From contig JAJFZO010000609.1 of NCBI GenBank assembly GCA_021397835.1, positions 1,490,501 to 1,554,500 of the forward strand: 64,000 bases of DNA, written 5' to 3'. The position numbers were made by a program, and so were the translations under genes. The notes below the pieces were generated by a model. It saw only the letters and a list, made by a program, of their open reading frames with translations. It did not search any database and had not been told where the DNA came from. Shown in pieces: positions 1 through 12,674 of the stretch (positions are counted from its first letter, which is position 1; each line of letters starts with the position of its first letter). Source of the stretch: Moringa oleifera (lineage: Eukaryota > Streptophyta > Magnoliopsida > Brassicales > Moringaceae).

Positions 1-3000
1 GCTATTCCGTTGGTTTTTGAGGGCACTGCTGGTCCCAATTTTAATGTTCAAATGTCTGGGGTTTCAAGTGGAGGAAGTGTTGTACATGCAGTGGATATAC
101 AGAATTTTAGCAAATTTTATGGGCAAGTTGGATTCACACTACAGCCTTCTTTTGCTGATCCCAATTATATGCAGTATTATCAACAAACTTTGGGCCAATC
201 TTTTAACATGCCTGGACAAATTGATCAATCAGCAGCTAGAGGAGGTGTTACTGGGAACCGTAAGAGTGTCCTTGACTTGCAGAAAGGGTCAGATGATGGT
301 ACTTCCTTGGATAACCAGAAATTCTACAATCAAAGAAGTGGACAGGGTAACCAGAACCCATGTCGAGTGGATATAATGAACCCTCATTATTATGGAAACC
401 AACCAAATGTAGGTATTTTGATGCAGTATCCATCCTCACCACTTGCTAGTCCAGTTTTGCCAGGATCCCCAAGTGGGGGCACTACCCTTCCTGGGGGCAG
501 AAATGAAATGAGATATCCACCTGGTTCAGGTAGATTTGCAGGTGTATATTCTGAATGGCAGGGTCAGAGGGGATGTGAGAGTTTCAATGACTCCAAAATA
601 TGTAATTTGCTTCAAGATTTGAAATCCGGCAAAGGCCGAAGGTTTGATTTACCTGATATTGCTGGACATATTGTTGAGTTCAGGCAAGTTTTACTTCATG
701 TCAAGCTTGGTTTCTGTATAATGCTTGTATTTGATAATGAAATAACCGAGAATACTGAACTTCAGCACTGATCAACATGGGAGCCGATTTATTCAGCAGA
801 AGTTGGAGAATTGTGGTGTTGAAGAGAAGGGATTTGTATTTAAAGAAGTTCTTCCGCATGCTTCCACATTAATGACTGATGTTTTTGGTAACTATGTTAT
901 TCAAAAGGTCTGTTTCAAGATGTTTATTATATCTACTAAATTTGTTCAATTGTGCTTAACATGCTGGTTATCTCATTTATTAATTCTTTGCCCTTTATAT
1001 ACCACAGTTTTTTGAATATGGAAGCTCAGAACAGAGGAAGGAACTTGCAAATCAGCTTACGGGTCAGATATTGCCCTTAAGTCTGCAGATGTATGGTTGT
1101 CGTGTGATCCAGAAGGTGTGTTTGATTCTTGTGCTACATGTATGTTGCAATATTGCCCTAGATAGGACCACACAGCTATAACTTCTTATGAACCTCTCGT
1201 GGCTTCTTGTGGTATATCTATATCTTGACTGGCTGCTTTCTTCGTCAGTATCAGGTTTTATTTTATAGCAATGATTCGGAATAATTCTTGCAAATGTGGA
1301 TATACAACAGTCTGTTTGTTCATACGGACAAGCTGTTTTCTTTTATAGATTTCTTCTATTCTGTGTTCCTTTTTTATGATTGAAAACAGTATTTAATGTT
1401 AAACTAACTGTGAGAAGGACATAGTATTTTTACTATTACAGTTGGAGTAGAATTTAAACTGGGTGTTAGCAGGGCTTATAATTACAGGTTTTGTGGTGTT
1501 AAAAAAAATAATTACAGGTTTTGTGGATTATGTGCGCTTCTTTTAGCATTTGGGGTTTAAATGTAATCATGAACTTAGGTATTACTAATAGGTTATCATA
1601 TATCATGCAAACTGTTTTAGCTTCATTATTGCTTTATACAGTAATGATATTTGTAGCCTTCTTGCTGGATATAGTAGATATTGGCATGTATATCGTTGGT
1701 GTTTGGAGTTATAAGTAGTCAGTTGACAAAGTTCCCGCAGAAGGTGGAAGTGTTGAATCACAATCAATTTATTAGGATCAGATGCAACCATATACTTCAT
1801 GGATTGACTGGTAGCCAAATCTGTCATAAACATTGATGCTAGCATCTCTAGTTTTGTTGTTGAGGTGCTTCAACTTTAGTTGTTTAAGATAGAGATTTGA
1901 TATCTGCTCGCATTGATCATTATATTTGACCCAGTAGATGAGTAAAATTTGTATAAATTTCATATCTCATGTGCTTTTAAATTATTTATTTGAAAAATAC
2001 AAAGGGATGTAAAAGTGATGCTGGCTGGTCTCTATGAACTTAGTCAGGCTTTAGAAAGCATGATACTTTGTAAGGTGAAATTAGTGAGAGCAGTTCTGTC
2101 AAGCCTAGTTTGCCTTCTCTTCCAAGTTTGGTTTATATTTGAAGCGTGAATCTTTTGAGGTGTTATTAGTTTAGCCAGATTATGTCCTGGATATTACGGA
2201 GGAGCTGTGGGGTTTTTGAGTAATGGTATTGTTTAAGTGTGTTAATTTGCTTAATTGTAACACCTTGCTTTGATTATCTTAATCCCTTCTTCGTTTGCCA
2301 CCCAACCACCACCCCCCCCCTCCCCCCCCCAAACCCCTCCTCTTATTGGCTTTATATGGACATTCATTTAGTCATTCTGTTTAACCTTCTCAGATTTTTT
2401 AAGTCACTTGGCGAATACAGCCTGAGTACTTGGCCCTTAGACTGGCTAGAACCATTATCATTTGGTCTTCTAACCTGGAGGCAAACTTGAGTTTCTGGTT
2501 GGTGTAAAGTAATATGGATAGTGCATCTGATTTGAGTTTCAGCTTTACTGTTTTTGCCAATCTGCAGTGTCTTGAAGGTTGAATAAGTCTGCAGTGACTG
2601 CAATTTTTTGCTCAGTTTTCTTAAAAATTGTATAAGATGGGTGAAATAGATGGTGTTTGGGATCTTGGAGCTCTATAATTTCTTTTATCATGCACCTAGA
2701 TGACCCTTTGAATCCCCTGTTGTGATCATGCACTGTTGGAAGTTCTGTGGCAGCAAAGGTTCCCTCAAAAACTAAAAATAGCAACAGAGCTCACTACAAG
2801 GGCTATCTCCTTTGTGCTTGCTAACCCCATCTCTGCTACAATACTCTCGAGCAAGCAATCTGCTTTCATAAATATGCATTCATATGTGTTTAAGATCTGT
2901 TTTTCTCAACACATATGATCTTTTACCAATATTGGTATGGTTGAAATGTTTCTTTCTCCTTCTGGATTGCTGGTCAGCAATTAGGCTTTCTTGAGGCTGG

Positions 3001-6000
3001 CAAAGAGGAAAATGTTACTTTATAGCCAGGCTTGTATTGCTATTATGCTGTGCTTAGTCAGGAATCAATCATGTATTGCCTTGATTAATCTTCTATTAAG
3101 AAAGAACAGGTAACTCTTACCTTCTATATGGTAACTAACAACTCTTGACTGCTTGCCAGTAGCAAAATTTTCATTCTCTTGTTTTCTCCTGCTTTTTTCT
3201 CATGAACTATTTATAAGGTTTCACTCTGGCCAACAGTCTAAGATGTATATGTTACTATCCCTTTTTTGGTGAAGATACTGCAATAGAGACCAGAAGCGTT
3301 TTTTCTTTCTCAAAATCTAAAATTTTTTAATTCATTTTTTTAAATATCTGGCAGGCTGTTCTTCATTTAGACTGAGATGTGTTACTATCATATTTCATCA
3401 TAAAATCTCTTAGCAGGCTGTCAGATGCTGTATAGCCATCTTCCTGTCAACTATGAAACTTGTTTTCTTTGATAATGGAAATTGCATTACCTTTGAGTTT
3501 GTTTTGGTATAGGCTCTTGAAGTTGTTGAGCTTGAACAGAAAGCACAGCTTGTTCATGAACTCGACGGGCACGTTATGAGATGTGTACGTGATCAAAATG
3601 GAAATCATGTGATACAAAAGTGCATTGAGAGTGTTCCAACAGATAAAATTGGGTTTATAATATCTGCATTTCGCAGTCAAGTTGCAACACTTTCCATGCA
3701 TCCTTATGGTTGTCGTGTCATACAGGTAACTATGCTAACTGGTGCATTGGGAGCTCATCTTTCCTACCTTTTATTCCTTTCTTTGCTTGTCTGTGGGAAT
3801 ACTATTAAGCTGTTCCATGCTTTTGGTTTGTTCTAGAGAGTTTTAGAGCGTTGTACATGTGAGCATCAATGCAAATTTATAGTGGATGAGATCTTGGATT
3901 CTGTTTGTGCTCTTGCTCAGGATCAGTATGGCAATTATGTAATGCAGGTTAGTGTCTCTTTTCTGGTTGTATCTCTTCACTTGATTTTTTTTGTTTTTTG
4001 GGGTGATGATAACCATTAAGATACATGTTTAACATTGATTGAGCCTCTTTGCAATGTGTTTCAGGATTCTTTTCAACATTGAGAGATAATTTTACAGTTT
4101 TTTATGTGTATCTAATTTATAGCTCATTCATTTCACATGAAAATAGAAATCTATGTAATTAAAGAAAGCATGATAAGGTTTGCTTGTGGTTATCAAATGG
4201 TTTGAGTTCTAAAACTTCTGCTAAGTGCCTTTCTTACTAATTCTCTTTGGTTGGGAAGTTCCACTGGATGACGAAGAAACAAAAGATATATAAATGCAAA
4301 ATGATCTGATGAAGTACACACTTACATTAATTTCCTATTTGATTAGTTTCTTATTTATAATTTTTTATTTTAAGTTTATTTGATTAGTTGCCTATTTATA
4401 GTTTATTTTAATTCAATGTCATATATCTAGCTTAAGTCTATTTTCTATTTCTAGATTATTTGCTTTGCTTTCTTATTTTTCTTAGGTTTCCTATTCCTAG
4501 TTTATTTCCTTTATTGTTGGCATTACAAATACTATTTAAAAGCTTATTGTAATGATTAAAAGTGGTTCAATATAATTTATCAAATTATTCTCTAAGTTTA
4601 AGATCTTATTGTGATCTTTGAGTTTGTTTTGGGTATTCTTCTGCTTCTTTCTCGAAGCAAACTTTCCGCTGCACCATGATCCATTGTTCTTTCCCCTAAA
4701 AAAAAAAAAACATTTCAAGGAACGGGAAATGATTTTTTCAAGTTCCTAAATAATTTAGTGAAAAGGAAGATTGTCATTAAAGAGTTCATGTATGATGGTA
4801 AAACAGTATCCCAGTCGACAGTGCAACTTTTTCTGCACTGAAAGTCCCGGATGATAATGGCAAGGGTGAAGGAGGCATGAGAACTTAAGATTCAAGAAAA
4901 TGCTTAGACTTAGTGGTTCATAAATCTATGTAACATCTTCCCTTTGATGGAGTCGAATAATGAATCAAGCCTCATGTGACTCTTGACAGTTGAAATTTTA
5001 TATGGAAAACATGACTACCAAGAAGATTCTTAAGCGACTTGTCTTTGATCCTGGTAATGCTTCTATAACTAAAAGATCAATCTGAGAGCCTGTAGTACCT
5101 TATATACCCTTTTATCAGGAAATTTTCAGTTGCAATACTTGCAAATTGGATTTGCATCGTTTATGTGTATAACGAAGGCTAATAATTTTAATGTTAAAAG
5201 TTATTTTTTATTTTCATAATGAATTCTAGATAAGTTTAACCAGGTTTTATGCCTAAAACTTACTACAGTAACTGAACCAGATAGTTTGCAATTTACTGGC
5301 AGAAAAGATATAGGAAATAAATCATTTCATGTCAGCATCTAATTTACTTCTTCATTCTTGGCTGGCAACTCACTTCTGCTCGCCACTTAGATTGTTGAAC
5401 AAAGCATATCTGCAATCATAAAAATTTTCTCTTATCTGGACAGCAAAGCTCTGGTTCTGTTCACTTTAGTTTGGTTGCTTCTCTAACACATAGTGCTGCC
5501 TTTTTTTTTGGCTCGAAATAATGATCTCTGGAGCGACAAAGGTCACTGGGTCACCTAAAACAAAATCATTTCTGTCCTATGTAATGTTTGTATAGACAAA
5601 GAAGACCAAAAGCATTGCTGTTCATACATATAGAAAGTTAGATATGAGCTTTTCTTAGATTATTATTTTATTTGCCTTGTTGGATTGCAAAGGAGTGGAG
5701 TCTATTAGCCTTTGTGAAAATCTTCTCATAAGCTGCATTGATCGGTCATCCGAGATGGATCCATCATTTCTTTACTGATAGTGTTTTCCTCTTCACACCC
5801 TACTTCATTGTTCCTTTGCGTTAATAAGTTTTGTGTTGGCTTTTTTTTATTTTTTTGATAGAAAAAAAAAAAGAAAAAAAGAGGACATTGCAATTGATGA
5901 AGCATAAGGACTGCTATGCCTTATCCTTAGCACCTCTACATGCCTCAGGCTTAGGCAGCAGGCATTAGGTCCAGGGATGCCTGAGGTTATGACGTTGGCC

Positions 6001-9000
6001 TCGTGCAAGGTGCTAAAGAGGCTTGAGTGAGGAAGTTTCTTTTTTCAATCCATTTATCAAATAGTTGAAGCTATCTATTGTGCATGACTATGGTTCTCAA
6101 GAATGGGTGCTTTAGATGCAAAAGTCTCTCTCCAAAATCAAAGACCCAGCCAATTGCAAAAATATAGTCATCTCTCTCTACTATGCACAAAACAAAACCA
6201 CCAGAATGATAAGAAGTTTGGTAGAACTATACCCCAAAAGATAGCTATTGAATTGGGAGAACCAAAGCCTTATAACCCTATATAAGAAGTTCATTTTTTC
6301 ACTGAGGGATCAAGTCCTATCCCTTACAATCAAGATCCTAACATTCCACCATGCAACCTCGATGCCCATGCATGTGGGAGATATGATGGATACTTTGATA
6401 CTAATTGATAGGAGCTTTGGGAAATTACACCTCAAAATGTAGCTATTAAAGTGAGGGAGTCTAAAACCTTGTAACACTTTTGATGTGGGATCAAGTCATG
6501 TACCTTGCAACTAGGAACCCAACACATAATCATTAGACTCCATTTTTTCTTCCTTCCTTTACATCTTTCTCTATTTTTTCCTTCTCTTGTTTAATCTCTT
6601 TGTATTTGTTTGCTTTCTTCCTCATTCTGTTTCTTTTTTCCCCATTTTCCACTTCCCATCTCACTCTCTTTTTCTTTTTCTCTTTGCTCTCTCTCTACTG
6701 TCTACTCTTTTTTTTCCCCTCCTCTTGAAGTCTTTTCTCTGTTTCGATCTCGTCATTCTTAGCTTTGTATCTCTTGTTCTTGCAACCATGTTTGGAAGAT
6801 TTTACAAGCCGCAGGATTTCTCTGCCTATTAGTATTAAAACACCCCTAGAAGGATATCTTTTGTATGAGTGATGCTCCGTAATTTCCTCTAGGTTCTTCT
6901 TCTTTATCAACACTTATGAAACAATTTTGTTGATTTTGTAAAATCAAAATCTTCACTCAAAGTATACCTGGTGAAATGTGAATTCATTTATTTATAAGAG
7001 TAAATTGTAGCTTCATAAATTACAGGTGGAAATGTAACAAGCACATTTTAGTAATGTGCACCTTTGCAGCTCATTATGGCTTCAGCTTGTATCAACTATC
7101 ATATTGACGAACTGGTTAATTTATGAGAAGATAGGCTGAAATGTTTTTCTTTTATATCTCCATGTTCTGTTATTGTCCACACAAGAATCGTTGTTCTACT
7201 TTGTTCTTTCTATTTATTTATTACTACTTTTTGTTATCTGCTCTCCATTTTAGGAATTCCTTGCTTTCGTGCTCTTTTGTTTTTTCTTTTTCTAGTTTTT
7301 TTATAAAATGCATTTGGTCCCTGTCTATGAACCATTGTATATGTATGCATGGGCAGACACATGCAAAAGCACATTAGTTGATCCATTTGACAGTCATATT
7401 TTGTTGTTGTAATGTCCTGTGACTGGGATATGCTTCACTTACTGATCTGCATGTATGTGTGAAATTTTGGTTTCATGGCAAAAGCTGGTTTAAACTATTT
7501 GATGCTAATCCAAAAGCTGTCTTACGCAGCATGTATTGGAGAGGGGAAAACCTGATGAAAGAGGGAGAATTATCAGCAAATTAACTGGACATATTGTACA
7601 GCTGAGCCAGCATAAATTTGCTTCAAATGTTATTGAGAAGTGTTTGGAGTACGGTGGTCCATCTGAGCGGGACCTAATAATTGAGGAGATTGTGGGGCAA
7701 AATGAGGCCAGTGATAATTTATTTGTAAGTCATTGGGTCAAATGCAACTTTTTTGTTATTGAGAATGTTGACCTGCCCAAAGGAAAAGGGGGACTCTTTA
7801 CACTTATTTGGTATATTTTTCTGAGATTAATAGCTCTCCGTCTATACACTGAATCTGTAGTTAATTCTTCTTCATACTCGGGAATCCTAGATGAAATTTT
7901 CACTTCGTCCTTTTCTCTTCGTTTTTTCGGTTTCTAACAAAGAAGTATGTGGGAAGTACAGTTTTGATCCCCTTTTCTCTTACTGAAATTAAATGACTAC
8001 CTCAAAAGAGTCATGTTGTAAATAGATAAATATATCTTTAGTTCTACTTTACTTTCCTCGAAGAATAGTCATCCTCAGATATGTTCTATTTGTTTTCCCT
8101 TCCTTTTTTGACCCTTTTTTCTGTATACAATTCATATCTTATGTCAGATGCACCTTTTTGATCTTACATAGTTCTAGATCTTATATCTATCATGTTTTGG
8201 GTTGAATGTCAAGTTTCAATTTTATTTATTTATTTATTTTTTGGTCAAAGTTTTCGATGAGGTGAACCGCCTTTTTCTGGTAATGACGCTGCTTAACTTG
8301 CTATATCTTCATTCTTTAATGGAAATCAGTTGTAAGGTAACAAGTGTCACTTGGATCCTCTGGTTAGTTTAAGCTGACCAAATACAGTGTCATGTATATA
8401 AATTGATGTGACTAATTTGCATTTCATCATATTATTTGATTTTAAAGCTTTTATTTTGCTTAATCATTATATTCTATTTCCCAGACAATGATGAAGGATC
8501 AGTTCGCAAATTATGTTGTCCAGAAGATTGTTGAAATTAGCACTGATGACCAGCGGGCAATGTTGCTTAGTCGCATCAGAACACATGCACATGCTTTGAA
8601 GAAATATACCTATGGGAAACACATTGTTGCTCGCTTCGAACAGCTATTTGGAGAAGGTTCGTAGTCTTTGAGTGTTTTGACTCAGCTTTTACCTTTAGTA
8701 GATACCACCTCAAACAGTAGGAGACAGCTTTCAGGTCATAAAAGACTTCATGTAGTTGTGTAACCGAGGTGAAGGAACTCTTCCATTCATTCTGTCCTCT
8801 CTCTCCACACTGAGCATTATCTACGTTTTAAGAGTTCTTGACAATCTTCTTCAATTGTTTAAGCCATTATTACGTAGTTAATATTGCTTTGACCATTGCA
8901 ATACACCATCTGAATTTGTTTTGAGAAGAAGTCAGTGATATCCTTTTTTTTTTTGTTATTTCCCACTGGGAAAGGTGGTCGAGTCCCTCTTTCTCGTGGA

Positions 9001-9284
9001 AACATATGATAGCTCTTGTCTAGGGAAGGGCTTCTCGAACTCAATACAATCATTTATACTAGATTGTGAATTTCATGTCATATTAATACAGAAGCAACAG
9101 GAGTGATAAGCTGACGTAAATGAAACAACGGGAGTGCAAATTATGATACACAAACAATTGCAGCATTTTTGCATGCTTTGATCATAAATGGCAATTTCTG
9201 GTTCTGCAGCTGGATCCATGATTCCTGTTTCACACTGTGACCATCTCTTTGACATATGCAGACAGTCAAGCATCAGGATCATGA
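1..9284 (+). CDS. PUM: Pumilio-family (PUF) RNA-binding protein, 5'-partial
   Basis: Sequence-specific mRNA 3'UTR-binding repressor of the Pumilio family, acting mainly in the cytoplasm. Exons inferred from reading frame and splice sites: <1-683, 766-907, 1008-1115, 3513-3725, 3837-3947, 7530-7724, 8485-8656, and a short terminal exon (9262-9284 chosen; 9092-9114 and 9781-9806 are alternatives). The frame is open from base 1, so the N-terminus lies outside the window. The first exon encodes a low-complexity Gln/Gly/Ser/Asn-rich region, then the helix preceding the repeats. All eight PUF repeats are present with recognition triplets SR..Q, NY..Q, CR..Q, NH..Q, CR..Q, NY..Q, SN..E, NY..Q. By the known PUF code this predicts the canonical UGUAUAUA target. 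All exon joins keep frame. The repeat domain looks intact and functional; only the last few residues are uncertain. The closest relatives are the plant APUM1-6 type, by recall of the family and not by search. Confidence 0.93.
684..765 (+). other. GC-AG intron 1 of the Pumilio gene
   Basis: An 82-base intron whose donor reads AG|GCAAGT instead of GT. The frame requires the join: VEF-AG at 683 plus C at 766 restores the conserved [13 protein letters not shown] stretch of repeat 1. The rest of the donor matches the strong consensus typical of GC-AG introns, and the acceptor is CTTCAG. Confidence 0.8.
1116..3512 (+). other. Intron 3 of the Pumilio gene, no gene seen
   Basis: About 2.4 kb between the exon ending in repeat 3 (donor GTGTGT) and the exon starting ALEVVELEQ (acceptor TTGGTATAG). 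It is T-rich and includes a C9-T-C9 tract at 2312-2330. I see no coding similarity or structured element in it. Confidence 0.7.
3948..7529 (+). other. Large intron 5 of the Pumilio gene with repeat remnants
   Basis: A 3.6-kb intron between the exons carrying repeats 6 and 7. It contains a diverged, internally duplicated non-coding repeat (about 6103-6530), a stretch with complementary CCTCAGGC/CCTGAGG arms (about 5920-6030), and long pyrimidine-rich stretches (6540-6730, 7140-7320). The open frames here are low-complexity and are not genes. Confidence 0.6.
6228..6525. repeat. Imperfectly duplicated transposon remnant in intron 5
   Basis: Two diverged copies of one motif (start 'CCCCAAAAGATAGCTATTGA' at about 6231, 'CCTCAAAATGTAGCTATTAA' at about 6430). 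Each is followed by GGGATCAAGTC.T and then 'CCTAACA' or 'CCCAACA'. This resembles degenerate LTR-derived plant repeats. No coding capacity; family not assigned. Confidence 0.4.
7725..8484 (+). other. Intron 6 of the Pumilio gene, no gene seen
   Basis: Lies between donor GTAAGT after ...DNLF and acceptor CCCAG before TMMKDQ. T-rich, with an ATTT run near 8221. Nothing else is recognised. Confidence 0.7.
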
Positions 9285-9558
9285 GCTGACATAAAGGGAA
9301 TTATCCAGGGATTCTGGCCACTGCAGCTGTGGTGCATTCAATGCTTGTCCCTGAAATATGCTCTGATGGCCATTGCAAGAAAGGCCTGAGAAGCCTGTCC
9401 TGGGATCCGTTTAAAGAAGTTGATTTGAGTTGGTGACCTTTGATTGCAGTTGCAGATGGAGGCTTTTCAATTGTTGGTAACAGGCTTGGTGATACTAAGT
9501 TGGTAAATATATGTATATCTGCTCTTATGTACTTGCAGTATAAAGCAGCTACCACATG

Positions 9559-9596
<38 letters not shown>

Positions 9597-9806
9597 AAAA
9601 GGTGAAGAGTTGTATCTAAGATAATTAGTTTTTAATTTGCAATTTCTGAGGGGAATTTATTTGGAAAGAAACTAAAGTGGTTGCTGATGCTGTAAAATTA
9701 TTTAAGTGGAATGGGTTGCAAGTGTGTCTTGGATAGGAAACTTTGAAAAAATAAAAATGTGTTCTGTATTTCACTTGCAGCAACTGTAGTGATGGATACA
9801 TTTTGA
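9092..9806 (+). other. Competing terminal exons / 3'UTR of the Pumilio gene
   Basis: After exon 7 (ends GGA GAA G at 8656) three acceptors give short in-frame endings. Acceptor at 9091 gives EATGVIS-stop (9114). Acceptor at 9261 gives DSQASGS-stop (9284). Acceptor at 9780 gives ATVVMDTF-stop (9806). The first two regions also resemble each other over about 28 bases (AAGCA.CAGGA....AGCTGAC.TAAA). Only transcripts can decide. The rest of the stretch looks like 3'UTR and carries a 28-base A run at 9566-9593. Confidence 0.5.
9566..9593 (+). repeat. A28 homopolymer
   Basis: Uninterrupted run of 28 A residues downstream of the Pumilio stop codon. It could be a slippage tract or the tail of a short retroposon. 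Confidence 0.9.
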
Positions 9807-9949
9807 GAGATGCTGCTTCACTTGTTAGTGGCCTTGGCCTGTGAAGCCTCTAACGTGGGCTGTTAAATTGTCAGGCTGTTAGTTTTAATTCATTAAGAAG
9901 GACAGCCAATCATGAAATTGTTAACTACATTACTTTAAAGCAGGGTAGT

Positions 9950-10780
9950 TATTTGTTTGAAAATAATATTTATGATTTACTATTTTTGAAACATATCAAA
10001 TTAGAATATTTTATTTTATTTAATATTTTTTATTTTGTATTTTTTAAAAAAGTTTATTTAAAATTTTGTGTTTTATTTTTTTAATTAAACTCTTACTTTC
10101 CAAAAATATTTTTAAATAAATTTTTATATTAATTTAAAATTAAATTTAAAATTTTGTAAAACAATATTATCTTGACATTTTTTATAAACATAAAGAAATA
10201 TTTAAACTATAATTATATCAAAATTTTTGAATGTTTAAAATATTTTTTAAAAAAATTTATAGTATCAAAAAATTTAAAAAATTTATAAAAAATATTTTAT
10301 CAATCGAAATCATTTAATTTTTAAAGATAAAATCATAGTAGAGTATAAAAATTATTTTAATATTTTAATAATAAAAATATCATTAATTTTTTATATTTAT
10401 TTTTACGAATGTTTAATTTAAATAAAATCAATAGATTATAGATTGTTAGAAAATATTTTAAAAGTTAAAATTTGATTAAATGAACAATTTAAAAGTTAGA
10501 ATTTAAAATAATTTATACTTAAAAATAATAATTGTTAAAAAATTTAAGATTATACTTAATTTTTAAATTGATGGGTTAAGTCAATCTAATCTTCAACAAA
10601 ATCAAAAAGATATTAACTCGAATGATAAAAATAAGATCATTTTAATAATGTTTTAGTATTGCAAATCATCTTTTCGTGCAATGACACAAAAGATTTAATA
10701 ATTTATATTATCAAACAAAAAATTTAAAATTCAAGTAATGATATTTCAAGTGGCATGTTGGACAACTTTTTTTCCTTTAT
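9950..10780. other. AT-rich spacer without genes
   Basis: Very AT-rich, repetitive AAATTT/TTTAAAA sequence between the end of the Pumilio transcript and the first LINE-like coding traces. No open frames of interest and no recognisable RNA gene. Confidence 0.6.
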
Positions 10781-11084
10781 CACATCACCCTTGGAGTAAG
10801 TACTCCCTTTTTGTATCAAAAAAGAAAGGATGAAAAACAGTGAGCTTTTTCATGAGCATAACGGTGAAAAAGATGATTTACTTATACACTCAATAAAAAG
10901 AGTAAAAAATTTTTATGGTCTTTGAGAGAAAGAAATGAATGCATCTATCGTTTGTCTTTTAAAGATATGCTATTAGCCTCGCAAAAAAAATGGTGATTGT
11001 TTTGACAATAATAGTGAGTTATTGATAGTATGGATGATAAGCTACATGATTAGCCTTGTGTTTTTATTTTTGAGCGCTATCGTT

Positions 11085-11680
11085 ATCAGATACAAAAACC
11101 GTAGAAAGATTATTTGATCATTAAACTCCTTGGTAGATCGGTGGCTTTTAGAATCTTTGATAATAAACTTAAAAAAAATAGAGAATCCAAAGGGAGACTA
11201 TAAATTCATTAATTTGGTAATGAAGTTCCCTTCCTTTGATGATATGCATTTTGCCTTAGAGGAGGGTCCTTGGTTGATTACTTGACCATTTGCAAGTGGA
11301 AACTAGAGTTTCAACCATGTGAAACCTGTATATAATCCATTGCTATTTGCATATGATTTCTAGGCTTGTCAATCGAATTCTATGACCAAAAATTGCTCAT
11401 GGAATGAGGAACACTATCGACAAATCACTAAAGCTTGATCCGAACACATGATTTGTATTAAGAGAGAAGTTTGCTTGGATCTGTGTGTTGAAATCAATCA
11501 GCATCAACCATTATTCCCTAAAATTTGTATAAAGGGAATGTTGTAGAAAGTGGAATATAAAGGCTGAAATTTATTTTGCCGTCATTGTCAGCGTATTGGC
11601 CAAAAGGAAATCGCTCATTCATGTTGCCATAAAATCTTGAAAAGGAGAGTAATAAAGAAAATGATAATAAAGCAAAAAAA
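11085..11680 (+). pseudogene. LINE A ORF1, DUF4283 and zinc-knuckle region
   Basis: Frame-shifted reading shows the DUF4283 pattern of plant LINE ORF1: KLLGRSVAFRIFDNKLKK, then a PSFDDMHFALEEGPW block, then a TIGKSLKLDPNT block. It ends in KVEYKG..LFCRHCQRIGQKE..HSCC, a CCHC-like knuckle. ORF1 proteins bind element RNA. Stops such as the TGA after EEGPWLIT and several frame changes show it is dead. The reading breaks after 11,690, where repeat and copia sequence begins, and resumes near 17,900. Confidence 0.6.
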
Positions 11681-11689
11681 GATAATCAA

Positions 11690-12143
11690 TACCGAAGATG
11701 GCAACAGGTCCAATGCCGTTCATTTAAAAAATCTCAAATCCGAATCCAATTAAAACATATATATCCGAATCTATCATTCATTTAAAAAATTGATTTTAAT
11801 ATTTGAATCAATCCTAAATTCGTTTATAACTATCTATATCTTATTGGAATCCGTTTAAATCTATTTATTATATTTATATATTTTTAAATTTTATTATATT
11901 TATATATTTATATAATATAAAAATAATTTTTTATTAATTAAATAAAAAATTAAAATTTAATAATAAAAATTTAAAATTAAAATTAAAATTAAATGTAATT
12001 AATTTTTAATTAAAAAATTTAACATATTAATAAAATTACGTAAATGGATCTGAATGATAAATACTCAAAAATTAAAATTTAAATCCAATTTGAATTTGAT
12101 TCAAATATTAAATTTTAAATTCGATTAAGTATTATTCATATCT
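11690..12143. repeat. AT-rich MITE-like sequence
   Basis: Starts with GAAGATGGCAACAGGTCC and continues as ATCCGAATC / TTTAAATTAAAATT repeats up to the copia fragment. The GATGGCAAC start recalls non-autonomous plant elements that end in the complementary motif, but the far end here (ATTCATATCTAC) is only weakly complementary. Family not assigned. Confidence 0.3.
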
Positions 12144-12144
12144 A

Positions 12145-12441
12145 CTGATTAAATTCACCACAAACATTATGTCTGAACATGTTGCTATGAGATACATTAG
12201 ACTACCCATAAGTTGCTTATAATGGGTTTTGTCCACTTTAATTTCACTTTCATCCTTTATAAGCTTAAGACCAGGAACAATTGGATTATGCATATATAAA
12301 ATTGTTATTATCCATCCCAAACCTTCGTAAAATTTCTGTTGCATACTTCTTTTGACTTATAAAAATCCCATTCGACTTTTGCCATACTTCAAGACCAAGA
12401 AAATATCTCATTTTCCCATATGAAGCAAAATACCAACCAAA
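12145..12441 (-). pseudogene. Copia reverse-transcriptase fragment outside the main element
   Basis: The minus strand encodes MRYFLGLEVWQKSNGIFIS followed by QKKYATEILRRFGMDNNN. This is a near-duplicate of the RT segment at about 13,262-13,540 of the adjacent element. It abuts the LTR that starts at 12,442, so it belongs to another copy of the same family, either truncated or rearranged. No complete frame. Confidence 0.7.
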
Positions 12442-12647
12442 TGATGGAGACAAATTCAAGTAGAAGAAAGAGAGAAAAATTTTATATTTCTTGAATATGA
12501 GAAGTTGGCTTACTAACAGCCTTACAAAACAAAAATAACAAGAAATACGTAACAAAAATCTAACAAGATTTAGACTACTTCAAACACTGAAGGATTCCTA
12601 AGAAATAAGAGATTATTGTCTGATCAAAACAAACGAACTTCCTAACA
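12442..12647 (-). repeat. 3' LTR of the copia element
   Basis: About 206 bases, matching 16,716-16,934 with small gaps. Reads TGTTAGGAAGTTCG...CTCCATCA on the minus strand. It follows the purine-rich tract just upstream in the element's sense. Confidence 0.85.
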
Positions 12648-12674
12648 TATTCTCCCTTAAACTAAATGATATAT

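Noticed and set aside
17..376. 119-codon + strand frame overlapping the first Pumilio exon
   Set aside because: It lies in an alternative frame of sequence whose main frame runs unbroken into PUF repeat 1. Composition is typical of a shadow frame.
2311..2330. C-tract (C9-T-C9) as a G-quadruplex on the minus strand
   Set aside because: Two long runs only, inside an intron. Folding is possible but nothing else supports a function.
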